This document shows positions 13,360 through 24,359 of a stretch of DNA of 64,000 bases, piece by piece. The notes beneath the pieces were generated by a model, which ran no database searches, had not been told where the DNA came from, and was given only the letters and a program-made list of their open reading frames with translations. This stretch comes from Tamarix chinensis. Taxonomy: Eukaryota; Streptophyta; Magnoliopsida; Caryophyllales; Tamaricaceae. How positions within the stretch are numbered: position 1 is the first letter of the stretch; every line of letters begins with the position of its first letter. A program made the position numbers and the translations under genes. The DNA is taken from assembly GCA_030549775.1 (NCBI GenBank), contig CM060171.1, forward strand, positions 6,409,265 to 6,473,264. Direction: 5' to 3'.

Positions 13360-13760
13360 AAATGTATCATCATCATCATTTCCTTTATGCTAAGGCTGAG
13401 GGGGACAAGGAGTCTATTGTGTAAGGATATATTATAGTATACCATTAATTCTCCCATCCATACAATCCATCATAACATCATGACTTAGGAGAAACCCTAA
13501 TATTTCATCAATTTTTAGGTTAGGCTGGGCATTAGTAGATTAGAAGGTGTTAGACTCAATTCGTGGAGCACAACTAGAAATAGATGCATTAGAAGAAGAA
13601 GACACCGATACTGTGCAGCTAACACATCTCTTAAAGCCTTGACATTGACCAAGAACTTTATCCACTATTTCCATCTCATTAATTGGTTGTGTGTTATTGT
13701 TTAAATTTGCCACTTAACTTTGAGAATCTGGCTCGTGACGCCTTACCATTTTATCTTATA
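13360..13760 (-). pseudogene. CACTA second-gene relic (TNPA-like C-terminal part)
   Basis: Read on the minus strand, this gives an ME-IVDKVLGQCQGFKR segment followed by a serine-rich tract and a segment rich in acidic and hydrophobic residues, with several stops. A short 'VLG..xGF' block near the end is reminiscent of the plant Ptta/En/Spm second gene product. It lies downstream of the Transpos_assoc fragment on the same strand, as expected for that element class. The assignment is tentative. Confidence 0.4.
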
Positions 13761-14987
13761 GAAAAATTAAGTATTAGACAAATTAATCATTTCTAAAATA
13801 CTTATATAAATCATTAAATTAAAATACTTACATGATGCTTTCTTGAACTCTCAAAGATCCATTCCTCATTTCTAATGTGAAAATCTTTATAAGTATTGAT
13901 CTTTGATAACTATTGTTAGGTTTGTGGATTATCCTTTTAGTTCCATAAAAAAGAATTTAATAATATTATGATAAGTGATTATCATTAATGTATGATGGTT
14001 TATACCTTCTCATGTCGGTATATGGATATAGATCTTGAACCATAGAGACTTAGATCAAAAATTAGTAATCTTGTTCTTCTCTAATTGTGTCTATAACAAA
14101 TGAATTGAAATTAATAATATATTTTAATATTCACTTAAGAAAGCACAACTTGAATAAAATCTACCTTAATCTTAGTAGAAGACCAGAAGTTAATATATTG
14201 TTGTCATGCAACCTAATCAAAATCATCATATTTCTAATTATTGTCGTTAATTCACTTACTCTTGATATTATTATTTTTTGTCGCATTAGGTGTCCTGGAA
14301 TAATCACAAGAGACCTCTACCCACCATACCCCATGAATTATTTTGCCTTCGCTCTTCGATTTTAAAGTATTGTTGCATAATAAAATAGAATATAAAGACT
14401 TGTTAACATTTAATAGGGGTATATATAAACTCAAGCTATATAATTATTACCTCAAGTTTAAGCGCTATCTTATCATTTTCTTGTTGAGGGACCTTTGCCT
14501 AATACTTGTAGCATCATAGAATCTCACCAATTGCATTGCCAACACACCAGTTAAATTAACTAGTATGTGACCCCACAGCATGGACTATGTCATCAGACAT
14601 AGAGAATCTGATAGGGAATTATCATTCTCCATATGTCAACTGATCTATATATAAATTGAGGTCTTTCCCTTTGTCCCCATCTCTCATTTGTCTCGTTGGT
14701 GGTGCTACAATAATAAATCTATTATAAATAAATAATATTAAGTAAAAATATATATTCATAAATTTTAAGTACACATGTAATTATATGGCTCACACCTAGA
14801 TAACAATCAACAAGGACTTGGAGGGGGGATCATTACCTACATCCTCGCCAAGGTGTTTAGCATTCTCATCAGTCATAACGTAATACACTTAATAACTAAA
14901 TTATATATACACCACACAATTAATTGTGAAGTATCATGGTATAATGCAAAACAAATAATTTATATAGCAACAATGTTACATAGAGTC
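13761..14987 (-). other. CACTA interior with possible exon fragments
   Basis: AT-rich stretches alternate with short coding-like minus-strand blocks, for example 14285-14345, 14480-14720 and 14820-14870. None has a recognisable motif. They probably belong to the same decayed two-gene CACTA transcription unit. No full-length frame exists. Confidence 0.35.
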
Positions 14988-15365
14988 CTAAGTAATACAT
15001 AAATGATTTATTGCTAAATCATCATCTAAAGAGACATCAAGATCGCCACCATCAATATGCACCTTATCTCCAACAACTAACAAACTACCCAATGCATATG
15101 ACATCCTATCTATTGCCAACTCGGCATTATGCACTAGCTCCGGCTCAACTTCCCTATGGTACACCCACCTGTCATACCCTCGTATGAAGTCATTATTCAA
15201 TATATGGAGCTCAACATTCTCAAACGATTGCCACACTCTATTATAACACTTCTTGCATGGAAAATAAATGTACGCATTACCATTCCGGGCATAAGGTCCA
15301 TCTCTCCTTAGAAACGATTGAGGCTCATTCCAAAATTCATCTGACCATCGATTTTTTAATAACAT
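14988..15365 (-). pseudogene. CACTA transposase-associated domain (Transpos_assoc) fragment
   Basis: This 125-codon minus-strand frame contains the pattern F-x6-G-x6-Y-PCKKC-N-x-W, then V-x-HIL-x-DFI-x-GYDRWVYHRE. It matches the N-terminal transposase-associated domain of En/Spm-type proteins, in which a CPCxxC-like pair and a HL...F..GY..W..HGE block are conserved. The domain is complete enough to recognise, but the catalytic DDE part is absent from the element. It ends in an acidic tail (GDLDVSLDDDLA). It is probably non-functional. Confidence 0.65.
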
Positions 15366-16423
15366 CCAACTTTATCAATCAGCATCTGCTCTATATGAAA
15401 AAAAAATGATCATTCACTTATTATTTAAGATCTTATGTATTCTAAAGCTCATATAAGATAATTTACTCAACTATAAGCTAATGTAGTTGTGTCAAACTAT
15501 AAAATCAAGATTAATAGATATTTTTTTAATGTAAGGAACAAAATGAAATAAATTATAAAATTTAATGTTTGAAGCCCTAAATTGTAAAACTAATTATGCT
15601 AACTTATCAAATTTAACCCTAAACTTGATATATGTGATTAATTATAAATACAATATTCTTACAATAACCTAGTATTATAATTTTTATATGCTAATTAAAT
15701 TTTCTAATATTTTTATGTTTATTATTGGACTAGTTTATTTTATCTATAATTCAGATTTATCCTTTAAATGTTTAGGTTTCTAAGTAAATATGTAGTTAAA
15801 TTTGTTATGCCTATTTAAATGTGTTAAGGTTTTAGAATTTATTCCATTTATTGAAGTTTTTTTTAAATATTTATTTCATTTATTGTAGTTTTTTTTAGAT
15901 TTATTCAGGATTCAATGGTTATTTCATTTATTATAGGTTCTTTTATATTTATTTAGGGTTTATAACAATTAATTAAGGATGATAACTCATCAAATAAACC
16001 TTAAGTTTTAAATAAATCAAAAACTATGAATTATAATTCTTAGAAGTATGTAAATATAGATTAAGGAGAAAGAGTAAAGTATTGAAACTAGGGGAAAAGT
16101 TATGTTTGTCTATTATGAATGTTATAGAGGCTAGATTCTAGGACAAACGAAATAAAGGTAATCACTTCCACCACTATACTAATATGCTCAAGCAATGAAA
16201 TGTTACTACTACTTCTGAAGAATGTTTTATTTATTTATTTATTTTAATGAATTCCAAAGAATTTTTTGGTGGAGGGAAATGGAAGAGAGTAGATTATATA
16301 TGTTCAGTGTGATATTGTTGTTTATAACATTTTTTTTCACAAAAATTCCACTGTAATATATATACATATACTTGTAATTTCATATCTAATCATAATAATT
16401 ACACAACAAATTGAATATACTTG

Positions 16424-16472
<49 letters not shown>

Positions 16473-17371
16473 TACTCACAATTCATACATATAAATTAGT
16501 CACACAACATAAAAAAGGATATAAATTACAACATATTAACTAATATACATGCTCACAGTATAAAATTGCATAAATAATATTAAACTACACTTATATATAT
16601 AAATGCATCAAATATCAGTATACTAAAAAATTATTTTAATAGTAATTAAATTATACTATAATGCACCAGAAATCTTGGAGCAAATTTCGATGAGGTTCCG
16701 GTGAGATTCTGACGTAGAAAAAAAAATCAAAGTTAATCCCAAATCAACTTAACTTACTAAACAACAAAACAAAAATAAAAGAAAATAATGGTGACTGGGT
16801 GACAAAAAGGTGGTTGAATTTTAACCTTAAAAACAATCACAACCCCAACTAAATGCACCAAAAATTTAATAAATACAATACATTAACAAATAAAACACAA
16901 AAAATGATAAAAAAAAACCAAACATCTAAAATCCAGCTAAGGATAGAGAGATAATTGATGGAGGTTAGGTGGCAAAGTAGAAAAAATGATGAGTTGGGGA
17001 AATTTTTTTCAGCTAAGGGTTTGGAAGGACTTATAACGATGACACCCATCATCATTATAGGTACCCTAAAACTGCAGCAAATAAAATAGGTATGCATAAC
17101 ACATGGTCCACGTCAGTCATTGTAGTGGCCTATAGTGGTGGCACTGTCAACGCATTTTTAGAAAGATTGACTAAATTTTTTTTAGAAAGGAAACTAAACT
17201 GTCCATTTTTTTCACCAAACTTGTCGTAAAAACAAAGGGTAATGGTACCACCATATGTTGTCACTATAAATATTCATCCAAAAAATAAAAAAATAGTTTA
17301 TTCTAGGGAGAAATTTTCCCGCTTTATTTATAGCTTCAACATGTCATCACTAGATATGTACAACGATGACA
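15366..17371. other. AT-rich 5' part of the CACTA element
   Basis: Long AT-rich sequence without a convincing frame. It includes a TA microsatellite and, from about 17030, subterminal-like motifs (gatgacacccatcatcattatag, gtggcctatagtggtgg, aacatgtcatcac). The 82-codon minus-strand frame at 16849-17097 is hydrophobic but has no family signature. Confidence 0.45.
16427..16469. repeat. (TA)n microsatellite
   Basis: About 43 bases of pure TA repeat within the CACTA interior. Confidence 0.95.
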
Positions 17372-17799
17372 ATTTTTCAAATGCCCGAAAATTTCTAATT
17401 TTAAAAATTATATTTAAATAATATTTTATTATAAAAATTAATTAAATTAATTAATTTTATTAAAATAAAAGGAAATTAATTATGGAAAATTAAGAAGAAA
17501 TTTATAATTATTTTAATTAGGAGAAATTTTGGTATTTTAGCTAATTAAGGATTTTATTTTGGAAATTAATTAAATAAATTATTTTATTTAAAATAATAAG
17601 GAGAAAATAGTTCCAAATTAATATTAATTTTATAAATAATTGAATCGAAAAAATTAGAGCGATTTGCTAATTAAAATGAAATTTATGGAAAATTTATTTA
17701 AAATCCTAAATTAGCCTAAAAGGGATTTAAATATTATTTTATTTAAATATTATTATTTTTAAATATCCCAAATGTCCCAATTAATTTAATTCACCTAAC

Positions 17800-18960
17800 C
17801 CATTATTTTTCCCCTTTTTCCCTTTTCCCTTTTCCTTTTTCTTTCTTTTTTTCTTTCTTTTTCTTTCTTTTCCTTTCTTTTCCTTTCCTTTTCTTCCTTA
17901 CCTTCCTCGAGTTGGGCTTGACCACGACCCATCTTCTTCTTCCTGTGGCCTGCTCCCATTTTCTTCCTTTCTTCCTTAAGCGCGACCCAATCGAAACACC
18001 GCTCTTCATTTGTTTTGCCACCAAAACGCCACGTCTCATTTAATCTGCCACCCCTCGCGCCCGACCGGTTTTCCTCTTCATTTCTTTCTTTCTTTTCTGC
18101 CCCGAACTGCCTGGTCCAACACCCCCCTTCTTCTTCTTCCCCAGCCCCTCGCACCTACCAGCCCCGCCGACCTTCGACCTACAGCATCGCCGCCGCCCGC
18201 CCTGGATTTTCATCGTCGGTTATGCACTATTGACCTACCATTTTCATCCATTTCTCTTCCCCCTGACTCGCCGGCCCTTTTGATCCAACCACGCCCCTCT
18301 CCTCGCACATTTCTCCCTATCCCAGCCAGTCAACCCCCCTCCCCCAAAAATTGCTGCCACCGGCCAACCATCGCCGCCGGTGACCCTAACCCTACTTTCC
18401 TTACCCGTATCTGACCCACAAAACCCTAACCTCTCTTCTAAAGCTTATAAATACCCCCATAATAGCACTGGTATCGAGTTCTTGATCCCCAACCCAGAAA
18501 ACTCCCCTTGTCGCTGCCGCCCCTTTAGATGCCTCATCTGCCGCATTCAGCCAACTTCGCCACCCACTCCGCCTACAAAACTCTTCCTTGCACCGCCCTC
18601 TAGCTAACCAAGCGTCCCATATCCCTCATTTTTTCCTGCACAAGTCACCCCGGTTGTGCGAAGTCCCCTTCCCAATCAAACCATTTTCTGTCTCTTCCAC
18701 CCTTCGCGCTGCCGTCCGCCACCTCTTCAGCCACTTCCGCTGCTTCTTTCTCATCCCATTCTCTTCTGCAGATCACCTTCTACCTTCTCCTACCTTTCTT
18801 TTCCTCTTCCTCCCTCTCCTCCTCCCTTTCTATTCTTCTTCCTCTTTCCGCCACCGCCACCACCTTTGGTCGCGCCGCCACCTCCATTCTGCTCCTCTCC
18901 CTCTAGGCAGTCTTAAACACCCCAACTCCCACCTTAATTCTCCCTATCTTCCTAGAATTT
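17800..18960 (+). promoter_or_regulatory. Pyrimidine-rich and GC-rich promoter/leader block of solo LTR 3
   Basis: A CT tract (17805-17905) leads into a 1 kb block rich in CCGCC and CCACC with several CpGs, very unlike the AT-rich surroundings. Equivalent blocks occur in solo LTR 4 (26320-27560) and solo LTR 5 (30780-31960). Overlapping frames on both strands reflect the composition. The position around a TATA box suggests U3 plus R. Confidence 0.55.
18446..18453 (+). promoter_or_regulatory. LTR TATA box (solo LTR 3)
   Basis: TATAAATA preceded by gct and followed by CCCCC. The same TATAAATA plus a C-rich follow-on is present at the equivalent place in solo LTRs 4 and 5. This makes it the best candidate for the pol II promoter core of this LTR family. 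Confidence 0.6.
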
Positions 18961-19119
18961 AACTTTTACCCTTTTCTTCCCTTTTTCTAGCCACTGCCGC
19001 TCCGCCGTGCACCACCATCGGTGCCGCCTATCCCCTCCAGCCTAAGGTTGAACCCTAGACCCTCTGAACCCTTCTCCCTATTTTTATAAGCCTTAATTTA
19101 ATTTATTTCATTTATTTGA

Positions 19120-19402
19120 ATATAAATACTAATATTATTATTATTATTATTATTATTTCTATTTTTAATATGTATTATTATTATTATTATTAATGTTTTG
19201 ATTATTATTTTTGTTGAGGGATGAAGCCCTATTATATTTTCTAATTTGATTTTATTATTATTATTATTATTGTTATTGTTATTATTATCTTTATTATTAA
19301 TATTAATATGTTATTATTATTATAATAATTATTATTATTCCTATTTCGAAATTACTATTATTATTATTTCATTATTAGTATTACAACTACTTTACTATTA
19401 GT

Positions 19403-19449
<47 letters not shown>

Positions 19450-19660
19450 ATTTGGTTATTTATTTTACTAACATTATTATTAGTATTATTTTGGTAAAGG
19501 GGTCAAAGCCCTTATTTCACTGTGTTTTGAATAATTCCCTTATTATTATTATTATTGTTACTATTATTATTATTATTCTTATTTATATTCCCATTGATAT
19601 TATCTTTAGTATCTTTACTATTATTATTTTAGTATCATTATTATTATTATTAGGGTAAAG
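19120..19660. repeat. ATT-rich microsatellite block in solo LTR 3
   Basis: Several runs of (ATT)n are broken by short unique segments such as 'gaagccctattat' and 'gtcaaagcccttatttcac'. The 84-codon leucine/isoleucine-rich frame at 19404-19658 is simply a translation of this repeat. Confidence 0.9.
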
Positions 19661-19791
19661 TCTTTAACCCTATATTATCAAATTTTATAATATTTTTATT
19701 ATTTCTATATCTTTAGCAAAGTTAGAAATTTGTTAATGTTATTTCTATTAATATGCTATTATTTTGTCAAAGCCCTAAGGAGGCGTAGGAG

Positions 19792-19994
19792 TAGGGATGG
19801 CAATGGGTCTCGAACCCGACCCAGACCCGCTAAACCCGCCTCATTTTTAGCGGGTCTGGGTCCATAATTTTTGGACCCAACGGGTCTTGATCGGGTCTGG
19901 ATCCACATATACCTTAAAGGGTCTGGGTCTGGGTCCAGTTCTAGACCCAGACCTGACCCGCTAGACCCGTTTAATATACATGTGTGTGTGTGTA

Positions 19995-20032
<38 letters not shown>

Positions 20033-20984
20033 TACTAATATTGTGTTTGTCATTATTGTCTTAATCTTATATAAGCTCCTTATTCATTTTTTTAAATTTT
20101 ATTTTTGTATACTTACTTTATAAACAATATGTATAACATTGTATTCTAAAAGCTAGGGATATAAATGGGGCGGATTTTACCCGAAACCTGAAGGATTTTG
20201 TCCAACAGATATGGATAAATGAATATGGATACAGATATGGATGATGAAAAAAAATACCCGTCAGATTCGAGTACAGATACGGGTATGGGATATCCTTACC
20301 CGTACCTGTAACCATACCCGTATCCATATTCGTACACGTTTACCCGATATATAATTACCTTTTTACCTTTAATTTTAAAATAAGTATAGTATAAATTAAA
20401 GTTAGAATTATCATTTAGCTTAACTCTAAAGGGGTTTATCTGTCGGGTGATGGATTTATCCATCAGATAATATCCATTAACGGGTAAACGGATAATCCGT
20501 CGAGTAACGGATATCCAACATATACGGATATGGATATGTTAGCGGATATGGATTCGGGTAAGGGTACGGATTTTCTTATCAGATACAGATATGGGTATAC
20601 CTGCCCTATTTATATCCCTACTAATATGGGTATATCCGCCCCATTTACATCCCTACTAAAAGCATTAAAACACCATTTCAAAAGTTAATATAACTATTTT
20701 AATATATTTATTTTTTCACTTAGATGATTTTTTTAACAAAAAAATACATATTAAGTTATATAAAACATAAATGTATTTGTATTAGCATAGATTATTAATT
20801 ATTTTTTTAAAAATAACTGGACTCATTTAGGAGCCGTTTACCCGCTAGACCCGATGGATCTGGATTTGGGTCTGAACTTTCAAGACCCGACAGATCTGGG
20901 TCGGGTCTGGGTCTAGGTAATATAAACGGGTCCGGGTCTGGGTATAGCTGGACTCGGTCCAGACCTGACCCATTGTCGTCCCTA
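19792..20984. mobile_element. hAT element (non-autonomous), 1193 bp including a nested copy
   Basis: Termini are TAGGGATGGCAATGGGTC and GACCCATTGTCGTCCCTA, an imperfect inverted repeat. An exact 8 bp target duplication, cgtaggag, flanks it (19784-19791 and 20985-20992), diagnostic for the hAT superfamily. Solo LTRs 4 and 5 retain the empty site (ggtataggagcgtgctcc and ggtgtaggagtgtactcc). Subterminal regions are rich in gggtctgggtc and its complement. There is no transposase. TG and TA microsatellites are at 19981-20029. Confidence 0.9.
20154..20655. mobile_element. hAT MITE nested in the previous hAT element, 502 bp
   Basis: Termini are TAGGGATATAAATGGGGCGG and its near-complement ending CATTTACATCCCTA. 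An exact 8 bp duplication ctaaaagc lies at 20146-20153 and 20656-20663. The interior is made of gatatggata and tacccgtaccc motifs on opposite strands, so the whole element can fold back. The right end is partly duplicated: 'tatccctactaatatgggtatatccgcccc' precedes the true end. The open frame at 20118-20327 (minus) is incidental. Confidence 0.9.
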
Positions 20985-20988
20985 CGTA

Positions 20989-21000
20989 GGAGCGTGCTCC
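20989..21000 (+). other. Conserved LTR hairpin 1 (GGAGC-GT-GCTCC)
   Basis: A perfect 5 bp stem with a GT loop, followed by 'aagacc-ggtg'. The same hairpin occurs at 28424-28435. At 33168-33179 both arms have changed together (GGAGT-GT-ACTCC). The first bases overlap the hAT target duplication. Its role is unknown. Confidence 0.5.
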
Positions 21001-21349
21001 AAGACCGGTGTCGTTTTAGCTAAGGGTGTTACTAAGCCCTTTTGTGTGTTTCTATGCATTATGTGTTTCATATGCTATGTATTATATGTTTATCATTATT
21101 AATTATTTCGTATATGGTGTGATGTGGAGTTGAAGTATGTTTTTGTGTGTTTATATGGCATGTGTATTATGTATATGTGATGATATGTGTTGTGACCCTG
21201 TAAGACATGCATGTGAGGATGTTGATGTGGTTTGTGCGGGGGAAAGAATGAAAAAGGAGGATGGGAAAAGAAGTTAACCAAGGGATGTGAGTTGACCTAA
21301 GTATTTTAATGATCCATAAGTGAAAGAATAAAATGGGAAATTTAGGGTT

Positions 21350-21900
21350 TTGTGTGGGGGTATATAATTTATGGTTTTATAAGGAATAATCTAATTTATG
21401 GTTTTGTGTGGGAGAATATAACTTATGGTTTCTTATGGGAGAATCTAATTTATGGTTTCATAAGGGAGAATCTAATTTATGATCTTGTATGGGAGAATCT
21501 AATTTATGGTTTTGTATGGTTTTGTGTGAGAGAATTTAATTTATGGTTTTGTATGGGAGAATTTCATTTATGGTTTTGTATGGGAGAATCTAATTTATGT
21601 TTTATATGGAAGAATCTAATTTATGGTGTTATATGAGAGAATTTAATTTATAATGTTATATGAGATAATCTAATTTATGGTTTTGTAGGGGAGGATCTAA
21701 TGTAGGGTTTTGTATGGATGAATCTTTGGTTTTGTATGGATTGAAGTTAGGGTTGGCATGGATGAATCTTTGGTTTTATATGGTTTGAATCTAGGGTTTG
21801 GTATGGATGAGTCTTTGGTTTTGTGTGGATTAAATTTAGTGTTTTGTATGACGGAATCTTGGGATTTGTATGAAAGAATTTAGGGTTTTGCATGGTTGAT
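21350..21900 (+). repeat. Minisatellite, unit about 30-36 bp
   Basis: About ten imperfect copies of a unit built from 'gggagaatctaatttatgg' plus 'ttttgtat'. They decay rightwards into 'gaatctttggttttgtatgg' variants. Both strands stay open over part of it (21352-21636 and 21747-22079), giving repetitive peptides. This is a repeat effect and I do not call a gene. Confidence 0.8.
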
Positions 21901-22089
21901 TCTAATGTTTTTTTGCATGGGAGCTTAGGGTTTTGCATGAGAAAGTTTGAAGGTTTGCATGGGAAGGTTAGTGAATGCATGGGAGTAAAGTTTACGTGTG
22001 AAAAGTTGACTTGGGATGTAAGGAAGGTAATAGAAGAGTTATTTGGGTGTTTGGAAGTTTTGGGTGAAAAATAGTACATAGGACATTAT

Positions 22090-22300
22090 AAGGGTATGGA
22101 GGAGACTGAATTAGGGTTTGGAGTGATTAACTATGGGTTGTTGTGATTAACTAGGGTTGGAGTGGCTAATTATGGTTTGTTGTGATTAACTAAGGTTTGG
22201 AATGGCTAATTATGGTTGTTATGGTTAAATAGGGTTTGGAGTGGTTAACTATGGTTTGTTGTAGTTAATTAGGGTTTGGTGTGGCTGCTTAGGGTTTTTG
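22090..22300 (+). repeat. Short tandem repeats 'gattaactagggtttgg'
   Basis: About six diverged copies of a unit near 35-40 bp containing 'tggctaattatggtttgttgtg' and 'attaactagggtttgg'. The block lies between the first minisatellite and the CCACCGG module of solo LTR 3. Confidence 0.7.
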
Positions 22301-22399
22301 TTGTATCATGTGTAATTGGTGATTAAAGTGTAATTATGATGGTAGAATTTATGATTTGTGATGTGTGATGATTTATGCATGTCCAGGGTGAAAGCTTCT

Positions 22400-22860
22400 G
22401 AATAAGATACTTAAGACATTAATCACTTAAAGTGAAAGATTATTAAGCCGGGTCCAGCCGATCCACCGGTTAGGAATAGTGGTGTGGACTATTGTCCCAC
22501 AAGTGACCGATCCACCGGTGAAAAATAGTGGTGTGGACTATTATCCCACAAGTGACCGATCCAACGATGAAAAATAGTGGTGTGGACTTTGTCTCGCAAG
22601 TGACCGGCCCACCGACAATAATAGTGGGGTGACTCAAGCTCAATAAACACAAACCAGATTTTGCTAAGACACTTAAAAGATACTAATTACTTACAGTGGA
22701 ACACCATGTGAATAGGAACCATCCGATCCACAGGTAAGGAATAGTGGTGTGGACTATTGTCCCGCAAGTGATCGATCCACCAGCGAAAAATAGTAGTGTT
22801 GACTATTGTCCCGCAAGTGACCGGCCCACCGGCAATAATAGTGGGGTGTTCTTGTACTTA
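22400..22860 (+). repeat. LTR repeat module, unit about 51 bp (CGATCCACCGG ... AATAGTGG)
   Basis: It begins with 'aatcacttaaagtgaaagat' and is followed by about seven units of the form 'cgatccaccgg-gaaaaatagtggtgtggac' with 'cccacaagtgac' spacers. The module is also present in every other LTR of this group, with unit number varying. The frame at 22470-22652 (minus) is a translation of the repeats. Confidence 0.8.
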
Positions 22861-23064
22861 CATGTATTTGATAAAAAACATGGTGTGTATCGACTTCTGA
22901 TCAGAGATTAATTAAGTAATTGAATCGGATTATATATGGGCCTTTGTACTTTTACCTGGATGGTTGTATGCAATTATGATATCATGTTAGTGATTATGCT
23001 CTATTATTATTCTGCATTATTTATGTGTTGTTATGTGTTGGCCTTAGTGTTTGGTTACCTTACT

Positions 23065-23081
23065 CAGTACTTAACGTACTG
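23065..23081 (+). other. Conserved LTR hairpin 2 (CAGTAC...GTACTG)
   Basis: CAGTACTTAACGTACTG can pair over six bases and is followed by 'atcaccctttTCATgggtgct'. Counterparts lie at 29686-29702 and 34956-34972. It lies about 530 bp before the LTR 3' end. A role in RNA processing is possible but is only an inference. Confidence 0.5.
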
Positions 23082-23730
23082 ATCACCCTTTTCATGGGTG
23101 CTGCTCATTCTCACGAGTAGTATGCCCTTCTGATTTTGTGCAAGTGGGCGAGACATCCGACGGGGCTGAGTGTTGAGCATGTTTTGGCTCAAAGTTCGAG
23201 AGAGTTGTGGCCATATTTCAATCTTTATGTGATTCTATTTCCATTTGTTATTTCTTTTGTATCAGAGTTATCCTTTTTGATTTATTTCTTTGTGTTCAAT
23301 ATTTGAGATGGACCTTTCAACAGTTGTATAATTATATCTCTTTTTGGTTATGAATTATAAAACTTTTATATGTACTCTGATTTTGTTTTATAACCGTTTA
23401 ATGCTTATTTGGAGTTTAGTTTGTCTTGATTTATAATTGATTATTAATATTTTCTTTAGTCTTAGCACTTGGTACTGACACAGTCGGAGAGAACCGGTTT
23501 GGTACTAAGTGTAGCGTTAACATCCCCATAATTCACGGATTTTAATTTAAGTATTTCTATTTTAATTACTTCCGCTTTAAAAAAATAATAGTGAATTTTG
23601 GGATGTTACAATTTTCCTCTAAATTAGTGGTGTCGTTGGTATATTTGTGAATATAATTTGTTGTTATTGTAGTTTTTTAGTAGCGACAACGTGTTGTCGT
23701 TGCAACTATAGGTGTTTTTTTATTATAGTG

Positions 23731-24359
23731 ATTAGAAATGAAGCCTAAGGAATGATATGTTTCAACACATCAAAGGGGTAGGAGAGAGGGAGGGTTAACC
23801 TTAGTTGAGTGTAAGGGGCCACAATGTAAAAACGAAAAATGAGGGAGATGGAGTGCAATCAGATTATGGTAGAGGTAAGGCAGGCCAAGGGTATAGGGAG
23901 ATTTGCATGCAACCTTTATTACCAGAGGATCAAGGAAAGTAAGGAAGAAGGAAAGTAGGTGACAAAGTACCTCAAAAAGTGCTTTTAGAGGATTTTTTTT
24001 TAGCTAAATAAAATCGTAGAACATTCTGAATAGTGTAAAAATAATTTCAAAGCACAAAAATATGGTTATTAACACAATGATACTCTAATTAGAAACTTTC
24101 ATAAACATTTGTAAGAGAATAAAAGCCAAAACAACAAAGTATGTAACCAATCAATTAGTTTAGGTAACTAGTCCACTAATTATCACAAAAATATGCAAGC
24201 CTCCGGTCATACTAGTCTGTTGATTTGGCAAACCAATCAACTACTTATTCTTAGTATTCAAAATTTTATCCAAATTCCAAGCTCTTTTCAAACCAAAACC
24301 ATTTTTTTATCAACATAATTTTAATTAAAATTTAAAGGATTCTATGATAGAGTATTACA
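23731..24359 (-). mobile_element. Right part of the minus-strand LTR remnant (family F)
   Basis: This follows the CACTA right end. It has a purine-rich stretch (23765-23960), then the 'ccaatcaattagtt/aactagtcc' motif cluster (24145-24260), then ends ...gatagagtattaca. Reversed, the terminus TGTAATACTCTATCATAG aligns with the start of the LTR at 61524. Together with 8571-9888 it makes one LTR split by the CACTA element. Confidence 0.5.

Larger units (their letters stand above)
17377..23610 (+). mobile_element. Solo LTR 3, very long gypsy-type LTR, 6234 bp including a nested hAT
   Basis: It starts tcaaatgcccgaaaattt and ends ttttgggatgttaca. Perfect 5 bp direct repeats atttt flank it (17372-17376 and 23611-23615). 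Subtracting the nested hAT and its duplicated site leaves about 5.03 kb, close to solo LTR 5. Order inside: AT-rich start; pyrimidine-rich tract 17800-17900; GC-rich leader with TATAAATA at 18446; ATT microsatellites 19120-19660; hairpin 20989-21000; 'gagaatctaatttatgg' minisatellite; 'attaactagggtttgg' repeats; 'gatccaccgg' module; hairpin 23065-23081; and a 'cacttggtactg...ggtactaagtg' pair before the 3' end. No gag or pol is present. The frames at 17795-18962 are low-complexity artefacts. Confidence 0.87.
9889..23730 (-). mobile_element. CACTA (En/Spm) element, deletion derivative carrying nested LTRs
   Basis: The right end reads ...tattatagtg, so reversed it begins CACTATAATAAAAAAACACC. 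The left end reads caccataggaaaaatagcc, a one-base variant of the same CACTA terminus. The flanking trinucleotides are atc and att, a near-match for the 3 bp duplication of this superfamily. Subterminal cgacaac and atgacatgtcat motifs lie near both ends. A minus-strand Transpos_assoc domain (14988-15365) confirms the class. Removing the solo LTRs at 9943-12829 and 17377-23610 leaves about 4.7 kb, so the main TNP2 transposase is missing and the element is non-autonomous. Confidence 0.75.

Noticed and set aside
17795..18962. Several overlapping open frames on both strands (Pro/Ser-rich plus strand, Lys/Glu/Arg-rich minus strand)
   Set aside because: They lie in the CT/GC-rich leader of solo LTR 3. 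The same composition gives similar frames in LTRs 4 and 5 with no conserved protein sequence.
21352..22079. Repetitive peptides on both strands (for example repeated 'WENLIYGF')
   Set aside because: They come from a 30-36 bp minisatellite whose unit happens to be stop-free. No start context or domain is present.
22440..22860. Regularly spaced repeats that could be taken for a CRISPR array
   Set aside because: The spacers are themselves near-identical and the module sits inside a plant LTR. It is an ordinary tandem module.
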